Assembly: GCA_003566935.1 (NCBI GenBank)
Contig: PXBM01000192.1
Location: 1 to 14,818, forward strand
Length of the DNA stretch: 14,818 nt
Source: Syntrophomonadaceae bacterium
Lineage (GTDB): Bacteria > Bacillota > Dethiobacteria > DTU022
Reading direction: 5' to 3'
In this document: positions 1 through 6,410 of the stretch, piece after piece
Layout of the letters: the number at the start of each line of letters is the position of its first letter
How positions within the stretch are numbered: the stretch's first letter is position 1
Notes under the pieces: generated by a model
Told to the model about the DNA's origin: nothing
Database searches by the model: none
Seen by the model: only the letters and a program-made list of their open reading frames with translations
Translations under genes and position numbers: made by a program

Positions 1-556
1 AAACATCGATTATATCGCCTCGTGCACTAAACTGCCCCCTTGTTTCAGCCAGGCTGACTCTTTCGTAGCCTCTGCCTGCGAGCAGTCCTAGCAGCTCCTC
101 CCGGTCACATTTCATAGCTACTTTTATATTAATAACCAGCTCCTGCCAGAAGGCAGGAGGAAGTGATTTGTTAAGCAGGGCGGCCGCAGGGGCAACATAA
201 ATACCCTCAGCCCCGGTATTAAGCCATTCCAGGAAACCAAGCCTGGACTGCTGCTGTTCATCGCTGCGTGTTAACACATCTGTGCTGACATACAGCTCTC
301 TCGGCATCAATAGGTTAACCTGCCCGGGATAAAAAGTCTTTAAATCATAATATACTTTTTCCGCCCGCCCCAGGTCACTGGTTATAACCAGCGAGGGCAT
401 AGTACTCTTTCGGGTCAGCGCAGCTGTAAGAAAAGACCAGGCACTTCCGTCAAGACCGCTGATTAAAGCTTTCGTAATATCATTGCCTGCCAGCTGTGCT
501 GCCAGTGTTATAAACTGATCATCAACATCCCACTTTTCAAGTAAGGCTTTTAACAA
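1..556 (-). CDS. mfd: Transcription-repair coupling factor Mfd, N-terminal part (cut by window edge)
   Basis: Mfd is the ATP-dependent translocase that removes RNA polymerase stalled at DNA lesions and recruits UvrA. Only the first 185 codons are in the window; the protein normally has about 1100-1200 residues. My translation of the minus strand gives an uninterrupted frame ending in GQFSARGDIIDV at the window edge, the UvrB-like N-terminal signature of Mfd, preceded by a segment reading YVAPAAALLNKSLPP. I chose the TTG at 556-554 as start because GGGAAGTG lies a few bases upstream, an in-frame TGA sits two codons before it, and the frame then begins LLKALLEKWDVDDQF. In Bacillus mfd follows pth closely; here a 5.8-kb island on the other strand separates them. 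Identity is firm; the non-ATG start is an inference. Confidence 0.88.
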   Translation of the reverse strand, partial: MLKALLEKWDVDDQFITLAAQLAGNDITKALISGLDGSAWSFLTAALTRKSTMPSLVITSDLGRAEKVYYDLKTFYPGQVNLLMPRELYVSTDVLTRSDEQQQSRLGFLEWLNTGAEGIYVAPAAALLNKSLPPAFWQELVINIKVAMKCDREELLGLLAGRGYERVSLAETRGQFSARGDIIDV

Positions 557-636
557 ATGTCACACTTCCCGGTAATAAATTGTTATGTACAGCAAAATAG
601 GAGGGAATTTTTAAATACCCCTCTTGCGTGGTCTAA

Positions 637-665
637 ATTATAACTTTCAGTTTGGGTGGCGTCAA
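637..665 (-). promoter_or_regulatory. Sigma-A promoter of mfd
   Basis: On the minus strand TTGACG (665-660) and a perfect TATAAT (642-637) are separated by exactly 17 bases. Transcription would begin near 630, leaving a leader of about 75 bases before the TTG start of mfd. It suggests that mfd is transcribed independently of the pth cluster here. No LexA-like operator was seen around it. Confidence 0.8.
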
Positions 666-783
666 CTTACAGGCGACTCAGCGAAGACGGTCATTTACCC
701 GGAAATGTTAAGAAAGTTACCTATTTACGTCACTTCCGTTACCCGGCTATAGTTGTCTCAGAAAACCTGTGTATTGAATAATT
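666..783. other. Non-coding stretch between the mfd promoter and the inverted repeat
   Basis: No open frame or known RNA motif was recognised. It holds two direct copies of TTACCCGG (695-702 and 739-746) and an imperfect dyad CGGAAATG / CACTTCCG (700-707 and 731-738). It lies about 170-230 bases upstream of the sigma-54 promoter, where enhancer sites of NtrC-type activators can lie, but nothing in the sequence proves that role. A weak plus-strand promoter-like pair (TTGTCT at 753, GAATAA at 776, 17-base spacer) could read into the inverted repeat that follows. Confidence 0.35.
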
Positions 784-898
784 GCATTTGCCCAGCCTGT
801 TTAAGAAAACTACGCTCGCTAATCGTTTAGGCTGGAACTACATTTTATGCTCGCTTCAGTTTTCTTAAACAGGCTGGGCAAATGCGATAATTTTTTTT
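784..898 (+). repeat. Perfect 28-bp inverted repeat with 46-base loop, followed by a T-tract
   Basis: The left arm 784-811 starts GCATTTGCCCAGCCTG and ends AAGAAAACT; the right arm 858-885 is its exact reverse complement. On the plus strand the right arm is followed within a few bases by eight Ts (891-898). The loop contains TACGCTCGCT (811-820) and TATGCTCGCT (846-855) as an imperfect direct repeat, and AGGCTGG (829-835), which could pair with CCAGCCT of the left arm as an alternative stem. It could be a terminator or insulator ahead of the sigma-54 promoter, or a small mobile palindromic element. The long loop and long perfect stem are unusual for a simple intrinsic terminator. Confidence 0.75.
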
Positions 899-915
899 AT
901 GGTCCTCTTGCAAAG

Positions 916-932
916 TTGGCACGCCGTTTGCG
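916..932 (+). promoter_or_regulatory. Sigma-54 (RpoN) promoter of the channel operon
   Basis: TTGGCACGCCGTTTGCG matches the sigma-54 consensus TGGCACG-N4-TTGC: GG at 918-919 (the -24 element) and GC at 930-931 (the -12 element), with ten bases between. Transcription should begin near 943, giving a leader of about 30 bases before the ATG at 974. Such promoters need an AAA+ activator, and a sigma-54 activator with a GSFTGA loop is encoded at 4895-6394 in the same island, the obvious candidate. This also shows that an upstream ATG at 899 in the same frame is not the real start. Confidence 0.9.
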
Positions 933-973
933 TTAGAGTATTACAGAAGAATAAAAGAAGGGAGGTTCAAATC

Positions 974-2065
974 ATGAGTGAAAAGTGCGCATTCTGGAAT
1001 GAGTACGATTCAATTGCCGGTCACATTTGCTACTGTGAACTGGCAGCCTTCAACAGGCCGGTAAACCCGCAGTTCCTGGGAGCAATCGGCTGCACACCGG
1101 AAAAAAGGAAAGAGTGCATGCAGAGTATGGAGTATGCAACGGGCGCAGGAGTTGTTCCTGAAGAACTAGCCGAGCTGCAGCCGGCACCAATAACAACTAC
1201 AGCACCGGTCGTATCCTGTGATCCACCACCGGAAATTGCAAAGTCCGTCTCAGGAGCAGCAGAGAAAAAAATATCCCTGGCTGCCCCGGCCCTGGTCATG
1301 CTGGCCATCCTGGCAGGAGCATATATCGGCCTTGGCGGTGTGATGTTTACCATCATCACCAATGACCTGGCTTTATATATCGGGGACGGGCTGAGCAGGC
1401 TGGTTGGAGGCGTAACTTTCTCCATCGGGCTAATCCTGGTCATTCTGGGAGGAGCAGAGCTATTTACAGGAAATAACCTCCTGGTTGCAGGATACCTTGA
1501 CAAGAGGGTTACAGCTAAGCAGGTTCTCAGTAACTGGTTCTGGGTTTACCTCTTCAATTTTGTAGGTGCCCTGGTAGTCGTAGTGCTGTTCTACTACTCG
1601 GGAATCTGGAACGCTAATGACGGAGGGATTGCCACCAGGATTATCAATATTGCTTACGCTAAAACTACTTTACCCTGGGGTGAAGCCCTATTCCGCGGGA
1701 TTCTCTGCAACTGGCTGGTCTGCCTGGCAGTTTGGATTGCCATGGCCGGTAAGGATGCTATCAGTAAAATACTGGCCATAATAATTCCCATTACCGCTTT
1801 TGTTGCAGCCGGCTTTGAGCACTCTATCGCCAATATGTTTTTCATACCGATGGGAATGCTGGTTAAACATACAGCCCTTGCACAAAGTCTGATATCACCT
1901 GCAATTCTGGAGAGCATTACCTGGCAAACATTTATTATGGGCAACCTGGTCCCGGTAACCATCGGCAACATTATAGGTGGAGTGTTCTTCGTAGCTGTCG
2001 CTTACTGGACCTGCTACCTGCGCCCGTCAATGCCCGGAACAGTTATTCTTAATGGTAGAGTTTAG
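974..2065 (+). CDS. FocA-type formate/nitrite channel with N-terminal cysteine domain
   Basis: A 363-residue membrane protein of the formate/nitrite transporter family, which forms pentameric channels for formate, nitrite or similar small anions. Residues about 103-350 hold the channel: first membrane segment with LAGAYIGLGG, GAELFTGNN (160-168), CNWLVCLAVW (245-254), GFEHSIANMFFIPMG (280-294) and NLVPVTIGNIIGG (324-336). K230 and H283 align with the pore residues Lys156 and His209 of E. coli FocA, at the same 53-residue distance. Residues 1-68 are an added domain with C5, C21, C40 and C48, followed by a Pro/Thr-rich linker (69-95). The family usually starts just before the first membrane segment. 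The start is the ATG at 974, with GGGAGG at 960-965; the frame is open further up, but that part overlaps the sigma-54 promoter. Channel assignment is firm; formate as substrate is inferred. Confidence 0.88.
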   Translation: MSEKCAFWNEYDSIAGHICYCELAAFNRPVNPQFLGAIGCTPEKRKECMQSMEYATGAGVVPEELAELQPAPITTTAPVVSCDPPPEIAKSVSGAAEKKISLAAPALVMLAILAGAYIGLGGVMFTIITNDLALYIGDGLSRLVGGVTFSIGLILVILGGAELFTGNNLLVAGYLDKRVTAKQVLSNWFWVYLFNFVGALVVVVLFYYSGIWNANDGGIATRIINIAYAKTTLPWGEALFRGILCNWLVCLAVWIAMAGKDAISKILAIIIPITAFVAAGFEHSIANMFFIPMGMLVKHTALAQSLISPAILESITWQTFIMGNLVPVTIGNIIGGVFFVAVAYWTCYLRPSMPGTVILNGRV

Positions 2066-2107
2066 AAAGTGCATCTTAATTAGAATATTAAAGAAGGAGT
2101 GAGATAG

Positions 2108-2365
2108 ATGAAAAAGATGATTGAATGCCTTAACTGGAAGGAATACAACGGTCTTAATGGATGGGTGATGTTTTGCAGTGCTGGAGCATACGGCAAAAAG
2201 TTATCTGCAGCAGAAGCTAAAAGCTGCGGTTGCACAGAAGCACAGAGAGCAAAATGTAAAAAAGTTATGGAAAGCCATGTCGGTTTCGGGTTAATTCCGG
2301 AAATAGTACAAGAAGTTGCTGTAGAAAGAAAACATCGGGATCGCTTGCCGGCGCTGCTGTCATGA
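2108..2365 (+). CDS. Small cysteine-domain protein, paralogous to the N-terminus of the channel
   Basis: An 85-residue soluble protein of no family I recognise. It starts at an ATG behind GAAGGAG and follows the channel gene by 42 bases, so it is probably co-transcribed from the sigma-54 promoter. Residues 7-69 align without a gap, at an offset of two, to residues 5-67 of the channel: C7, W10, E12, Y13, G18, C23, A27, G41-C42-T43, R47, C50, M54-E55, G59, G61, P64-E65 and E69 are identical (about 19 of 63). The invariant cysteines form C-x15-C-x18-C-x7-C; an extra cysteine (C40) makes a CGC pair. Four spaced cysteines suggest metal or iron-sulfur binding or a thiol switch. A role as regulator or partner of the channel is inference from the shared domain. 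Confidence 0.8.
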   Translation: MKKMIECLNWKEYNGLNGWVMFCSAGAYGKKLSAAEAKSCGCTEAQRAKCKKVMESHVGFGLIPEIVQEVAVERKHRDRLPALLS

Positions 2366-2401
2366 AGAGTCACTGCCAGAAGGGGAACACTTTTAATGTT
2401 T

Positions 2402-2448
2402 AATAATTCAGGTGGCTCAAAGATATTTAGAGGCACCTGAATTATTTT
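2402..2448 (+). terminator. Stem-loop after the cysteine-domain gene
   Basis: AATAATTCAGGTG (2402-2414) and its exact complement CACCTGAATTATT (2434-2446) form a 13-bp stem with a 19-base loop, ending in TTTT. The stem is AT-rich and the T-run short, so it may end only part of the transcripts and let some sigma-54 message run into the ErcA-like gene. It could instead be an mRNA-stabilising hairpin. Confidence 0.55.
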
Positions 2449-2526
2449 CAGACAGTAAAGGAATTATATCCAATAGGATAGAATGGTATTAAAGAAGAAA
2501 GGTCACAACAAAAGGCGGTTTCAAAT
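2449..2526 (+). promoter_or_regulatory. Leader of the ErcA-like gene with a small dyad
   Basis: Between the hairpin and the ATG at 2527 lies TATCC-AATA-GGATA (2467-2480), a perfect 5-bp dyad that resembles an operator half-site pair. TAGAAT at 2479-2484 is a possible -10 box, but no good -35 box is seen 16-18 bases upstream. The ribosome binding site is AAAGGCGG. Whether the sensory genes have their own promoter is therefore open. Confidence 0.3.
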
Positions 2527-3705
2527 ATGTATATAAGCAAATTTGTGACGCCCGAAATAATTTTTGGCCCGGGCTCCCTGAATCAAGCCGGTGAATGCTG
2601 CGTCAGGCTTGGATCTACCAGGGTTTTTCTGGCTGCCGATCCTGGAGTGGTTAAGTATCGCTGGGCCGATAAAGCATCATCGTTCATCAAAGAAGCCGGC
2701 CTGGAATACCAGGTCTGGACAGATTTTTCAGCCAACCCCCGCGATTATGAAGTGGAGGAAGGTGCACAGCTTTACGTAAAAACAGGCTGCGATGCTGTAT
2801 TAGCTATCGGTGGAGGAAGTGCAGTAGATGCTGCAAAAGCCGTAGCTACCCTGGCGACCAACGAAGGCAAGATTCATGATTATGAAGGAATCGACATGAT
2901 TAACGCCCCCCTTCCCCCATTAATTGTTATCCCTTCCACCGCCGGTTCCGGAGCAGAAGTTTCCCAGTTCGCAATCATATCTGACAGCAATAGAAAAATT
3001 AAAATGACTATCATCTCCAAGTCGCTTGTTCCGGATATTGCCATTACCGATCCCCTGATCCTTTCCACTGTTAGCAGTAAAATAACCGCTCATACCGGGA
3101 TGGAAGCCCTGAGCCATGCCATCGAAGCCTACCTTTCCCTGGCCGCTACAGATATGACTGATATTCATGCCCTGCATGCCATAAAGTTAATAGCTCGCCA
3201 CTTGAGATCATCAGTGGCCAGCCGAGTTGATGAAGCTGCTAAAATAGCAATGGGCAAAGCCAGCCTTCATGCCGGCATAGCTTTCTCCAATGCCGTGCTT
3301 GGACTTACCCATGCTATGACCCACCAGGTCGGGGGACTGCTGGATTTGCCGATCGGCACAATCAGCGCCGTCCTGCTGCCCCATGTAATGCGCTACAACC
3401 TGATGGCCTGTGTCGACAAATACGTGGACATTGCAGAAGCTATGGGTGCCAGTACAGTCAATCTTTCTTCCCGGAAAGCTGCCGAAAAAGCTATTGACAT
3501 GGTCCGGGAACTAAGCGCTGACCTGGGGATTCCATCAGGCCTGGCCGAAATGGGGCTGCCGGAAGATTCCATTCCCAAGTTAAGTAAAAATGCCACAAAA
3601 GATGCCTGTTATATCACTAACCCCAGAGATGCGGAAGTGGAAGATATCATTAACATCTTCCAGGCTGCCCTGAATCCGACAGGTGGTGCTTATTTATGCC
3701 CATAG
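2527..3705 (+). CDS. ercA: Iron-containing alcohol dehydrogenase homologue, ErcA-like regulatory type
   Basis: A 392-residue protein of the group III (iron) alcohol dehydrogenase family. The N-terminal half has the nucleotide-binding fold with GGGSAVDAAK (95-104) and STAGSGAEVSQ (137-147). The segments KFVTPEIIFGPG, ANPRDYEVEEGA and KSLVPDIAITDP resemble, as I remember them, the ErcA proteins of Pseudomonas, dehydrogenase homologues linked to sensor kinases controlling ethanol oxidation. The metal site is altered: compared with E. coli FucO (Asp196, His200, His263, His277), the equivalents here are E193, H197, H262 and I276 (DLPIG in place of the usual PHG). Two of four ligands are changed, which argues against ordinary iron catalysis and for a regulatory or ligand-sensing role. 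Its stop codon overlaps the start of the kinase gene, implying coupled translation and joint function. Family is certain; the ErcA subtype is probable. Confidence 0.8.
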   Translation: MYISKFVTPEIIFGPGSLNQAGECCVRLGSTRVFLAADPGVVKYRWADKASSFIKEAGLEYQVWTDFSANPRDYEVEEGAQLYVKTGCDAVLAIGGGSAVDAAKAVATLATNEGKIHDYEGIDMINAPLPPLIVIPSTAGSGAEVSQFAIISDSNRKIKMTIISKSLVPDIAITDPLILSTVSSKITAHTGMEALSHAIEAYLSLAATDMTDIHALHAIKLIARHLRSSVASRVDEAAKIAMGKASLHAGIAFSNAVLGLTHAMTHQVGGLLDLPIGTISAVLLPHVMRYNLMACVDKYVDIAEAMGASTVNLSSRKAAEKAIDMVRELSADLGIPSGLAEMGLPEDSIPKLSKNATKDACYITNPRDAEVEDIINIFQAALNPTGGAYLCP

Positions 3706-4853
3706 AGAATAAAAAACAGCTGATTGAAAAATTAACCGGTGTTCACAGTTCTAAAAAGTCATACTACGTTGCCCTGAAAGAAAAGATTGATGAACTGCTT
3801 AACATCAAGCGTGAATGGGAAGTAACCTTTTCTGCTGTAACCGACCTGCTTGTCTTTATCAACCGCGATTATGAGGTACAGCGGGTCAACCAGGCGGCAG
3901 CTGATTTCTTTGCTGCAAGTGAAAACAACCTGATCGGCACTAAGTGCTACAAGCTGTTTTATGGCCGCACAGAAAAATGCAGCCCCTGCCTTGCTGACCA
4001 GGTGCTGCACTCACAGCAGACCTCATACCAGCAGTCAAGAACCCGCAATAACCGGGTTCTCGACATCTTTGCCTATCCTGCTTTTACAGAGCATGATGAA
4101 CCATATGGAGTTACCTATTATGCCAAAGATGTAACCCGGCTTATCGACTCGGTTAAGCTGGCCTCAATGGGTGAGATGTCTGCCGGAGTTGCCCATGAAT
4201 TAAACAGTCCCCTGACAGCAATTGTCGGAAATTCGCAGCTGCTTTTACGGGAAACATCTCCACAAAACCCACATTTTCAGTTAATAAAGGATATCCATAC
4301 CAGTGGTATCCGCTGCCAAAGGATTATTAAAAACCTTCTCACCTTTTCCAGGCAGGATGAATTTACATTTGAAAAAGTTAATTTAAATGAAGTGGTCAAA
4401 CATGCCCTGGAGCTGGCTGCTTATCAAATAGAAAAAAGCAAGATAGAATTAAAAGTAAACCTTTGCGATGATATCCCCATGCTGTCGGGCAGCATGAACG
4501 GCCTTGAACAAATAATCGTTAACCTGCTGCTAAATGCAAAAGATGCTGTCGAAGATAAAATGCGTGGAGCCAGTGAAGGCCAGAAGGGATTAATAGAAAT
4601 AGCAACACGCATTCATCCGGATGGAGATTACTCTATTGTGGTAGTTTCTGATAACGGCGAAGGCATCCCGGATGAACACATTTCACAAATTTTCAACCCA
4701 TTTTATACTACAAAACAAAGCGGCAAAGGAACCGGTCTTGGCCTGTCCGTCAGTCTTGGTATCGCCCAGGCCCATGGCGGATTCATAGATCTTGACACAA
4801 AAGTAGATCAGGGAAGCACCTTTAGTTTAATCTTACCGCTAGGGAAGCAATAG
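3696..4853 (+). CDS. Soluble PAS-domain histidine kinase, NtrB-like
   Basis: A 385-residue two-component sensor kinase without any membrane segment, so it senses an internal signal. Order of parts: a helical N-terminus (1-40); a PAS domain (about 41-150) holding C84 and the pair C95-x2-C98 in CYKLFYGRTEKCSPC; the dimerisation and phosphoacceptor domain with GVAHELNSPL (H167); and the ATPase domain with the N-box NLLLNAKDAV (276-285), the G1 box DNGEGIP (319-325), FNPFYTTK (333-340) and GKGTGLGLS (343-351). The phosphatase/kinase motif HELNSPL is of the NtrB class. The ATG at 3696 overlaps the end of the ErcA-like gene by 10 bases, with AGGTGG upstream. The partner is very probably the response regulator 41 bases downstream. 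The PAS cysteines could bind a metal or respond to redox, but that is inference. Confidence 0.92.
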   Translation: MPIENKKQLIEKLTGVHSSKKSYYVALKEKIDELLNIKREWEVTFSAVTDLLVFINRDYEVQRVNQAAADFFAASENNLIGTKCYKLFYGRTEKCSPCLADQVLHSQQTSYQQSRTRNNRVLDIFAYPAFTEHDEPYGVTYYAKDVTRLIDSVKLASMGEMSAGVAHELNSPLTAIVGNSQLLLRETSPQNPHFQLIKDIHTSGIRCQRIIKNLLTFSRQDEFTFEKVNLNEVVKHALELAAYQIEKSKIELKVNLCDDIPMLSGSMNGLEQIIVNLLLNAKDAVEDKMRGASEGQKGLIEIATRIHPDGDYSIVVVSDNGEGIPDEHISQIFNPFYTTKQSGKGTGLGLSVSLGIAQAHGGFIDLDTKVDQGSTFSLILPLGKQ

Positions 4854-4894
4854 TATTCCCAAAAGTATATGCTGGGAATTATGGAGGAAGTTTG

Positions 4895-6394
4895 ATGTCA
4901 AAGCAGCCTCAGTTTCTGATAGTAGACGATGAGCAGGAAGTATGTAACTTTTTCAGCTACCTGTTAAAGCTAAAAGGTTTTTTTACAGTTACCGCAAATA
5001 CAGGTGCGGAAGCATCCGAAAAACTTCAGCAGTATAAGTTCGATACAGCCCTTGTAGACCTGAAGCTGCCTGATGCCAATGGGCTGGATATCCTGAAAAA
5101 GATTAAACAGGAACAGCCTGGTTGTGAAGTAATCATCATTACCGGTTACTCAACGGTTAAATCTGCAGTTGAAGCTATTCAGCTGGGAGCTTTTGACTAT
5201 GTAGAAAAACCCTTTGTTGATATTAATGAAATGGAAAGCCTGTTAGAGCGTTCCCTTGATGCTAAAAAGGACACAGAAGAATTAATAATTGCCCAGGAAG
5301 AACTTGGCTTTGTCGTTGGTAAGAGTCAGAAAATGATCAGTATGGTTTCAGCAGCCCGCAAAATAGCTAAGAAAAATATTACTGTCTTAATCCAGGGAGA
5401 GACTGGAACGGGAAAGGAAGTCCTGGCCCGCTACATACATTCTGTAAGCCACCGTAGTGACCGCCCTTTCCTGGCTTTTAACTGCGGCGCTTTTACAGAA
5501 ACCCTGCTGGAAAGCGAACTGTTTGGCCACGAGAAAGGGTCCTTCACCGGGGCAACCCATCAAAAGAAAGGTATTTTTGAACAGGCTAACAAGGCAACTC
5601 TTTTCCTTGATGAAATAGACTCCGCCAGCGCCGCTATTCAAATCAAGCTGCTCAGGGTCTTGGAAACTGGTGAATTCCTGAGGGGGGGCGGTGAAGACAT
5701 GTGTAAGGTTGACGTGCGCATTATTGCAGCTACGAATGCCAACCTTGCAGAAAAAGTCACCGCCAATAAGTTCAGGGAAGACTTGTTCTACCGCCTTGAT
5801 GTTGCATCGCTGAATATACCGCCACTAAGGGAAAGGCCTGAAGATATAAATCTGTTTATAGATTACTTCTTAAAAAAAGAATCTGAAGCCAAACAGGTTC
5901 CGATCAAGCAATTTTCTGATGAGGCTCTTGCCATCATGAAACAACACTTATGGCCCGGAAACATCCGGGAACTTTTAAACACCGTCTCACAGGCGCTGCT
6001 GCTAAGCAGGGGTAAAGTAATTGATGTTGAAGACCTGCCCGAGAGGGTTCGCAGAGCAACGCAGGTTCAGGATAAGCCGGAAGTGGAAGAGAAATCTAAT
6101 CAGCCTAATGCCAAAAAAGTAACAGATTCAATTCCGACGACATCAACAATACTGTCCAAAGAAATGCTTGATCACTTTGAGTTAGCATTTTTATCGAAAA
6201 TTAAAATTCGTGAAGGCTTTGATTTTAACCAGTTCTTAAGCGACATCAACAACTGCAACAATGCAATGGTTGCCAAGGTAATTGCGGCAGCCCTGGAAGA
6301 TACTTATGGCAACCAGGTTAAAGCCGCCAGGCTGCTGGGCATTACGCCCCGAGCCCTGCGTTATCATCTGCAAAAATCCAGAGACCAAAAGTAA
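4895..6394 (+). CDS. Sigma-54-dependent response regulator, NtrC type
   Basis: A 499-residue transcription activator that contacts sigma-54 RNA polymerase. Receiver domain 1-115 with acidic pocket D11-D12, phosphoacceptor D55 in LVDLKLPD and K105; AAA+ domain about 138-370 with Walker A GETGTGKE (168-175), the sigma-54 contact loop GSFTGA (215-220, Ser for the commoner Ala), Walker B LFLDEI (246-251), FRED arginine region (293-296) and WPGNIREL (353-360); then a linker of about 80 residues and a Fis-type helix-turn-helix (about 474-495, VKAARLLGITPRALRYHL). ATG 4895 is preferred over the TTG at 4892 because GGAGG (4884-4888 region) is then at normal spacing. It is encoded with its kinase, and the only clear sigma-54 promoter in the window is upstream of the channel gene, its likely target. 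It ends 16 bases from the oppositely oriented pth. Confidence 0.93.
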   Translation: MSKQPQFLIVDDEQEVCNFFSYLLKLKGFFTVTANTGAEASEKLQQYKFDTALVDLKLPDANGLDILKKIKQEQPGCEVIIITGYSTVKSAVEAIQLGAFDYVEKPFVDINEMESLLERSLDAKKDTEELIIAQEELGFVVGKSQKMISMVSAARKIAKKNITVLIQGETGTGKEVLARYIHSVSHRSDRPFLAFNCGAFTETLLESELFGHEKGSFTGATHQKKGIFEQANKATLFLDEIDSASAAIQIKLLRVLETGEFLRGGGEDMCKVDVRIIAATNANLAEKVTANKFREDLFYRLDVASLNIPPLRERPEDINLFIDYFLKKESEAKQVPIKQFSDEALAIMKQHLWPGNIRELLNTVSQALLLSRGKVIDVEDLPERVRRATQVQDKPEVEEKSNQPNAKKVTDSIPTTSTILSKEMLDHFELAFLSKIKIREGFDFNQFLSDINNCNNAMVAKVIAAALEDTYGNQVKAARLLGITPRALRYHLQKSRDQK

Positions 6395-6410
6395 CAGTGC
6401 TGCAAATTAC

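Noticed and set aside
675..760. Possible riboswitch upstream of the channel gene
   Set aside because: No known riboswitch core was matched, and the stretch lies outside the transcript expected from the sigma-54 promoter.
899..973. Upstream ATG at 899 extending the channel protein by 25 residues
   Set aside because: The extension covers the sigma-54 promoter and lies upstream of the expected transcription start; GGGAGG serves the ATG at 974 instead.
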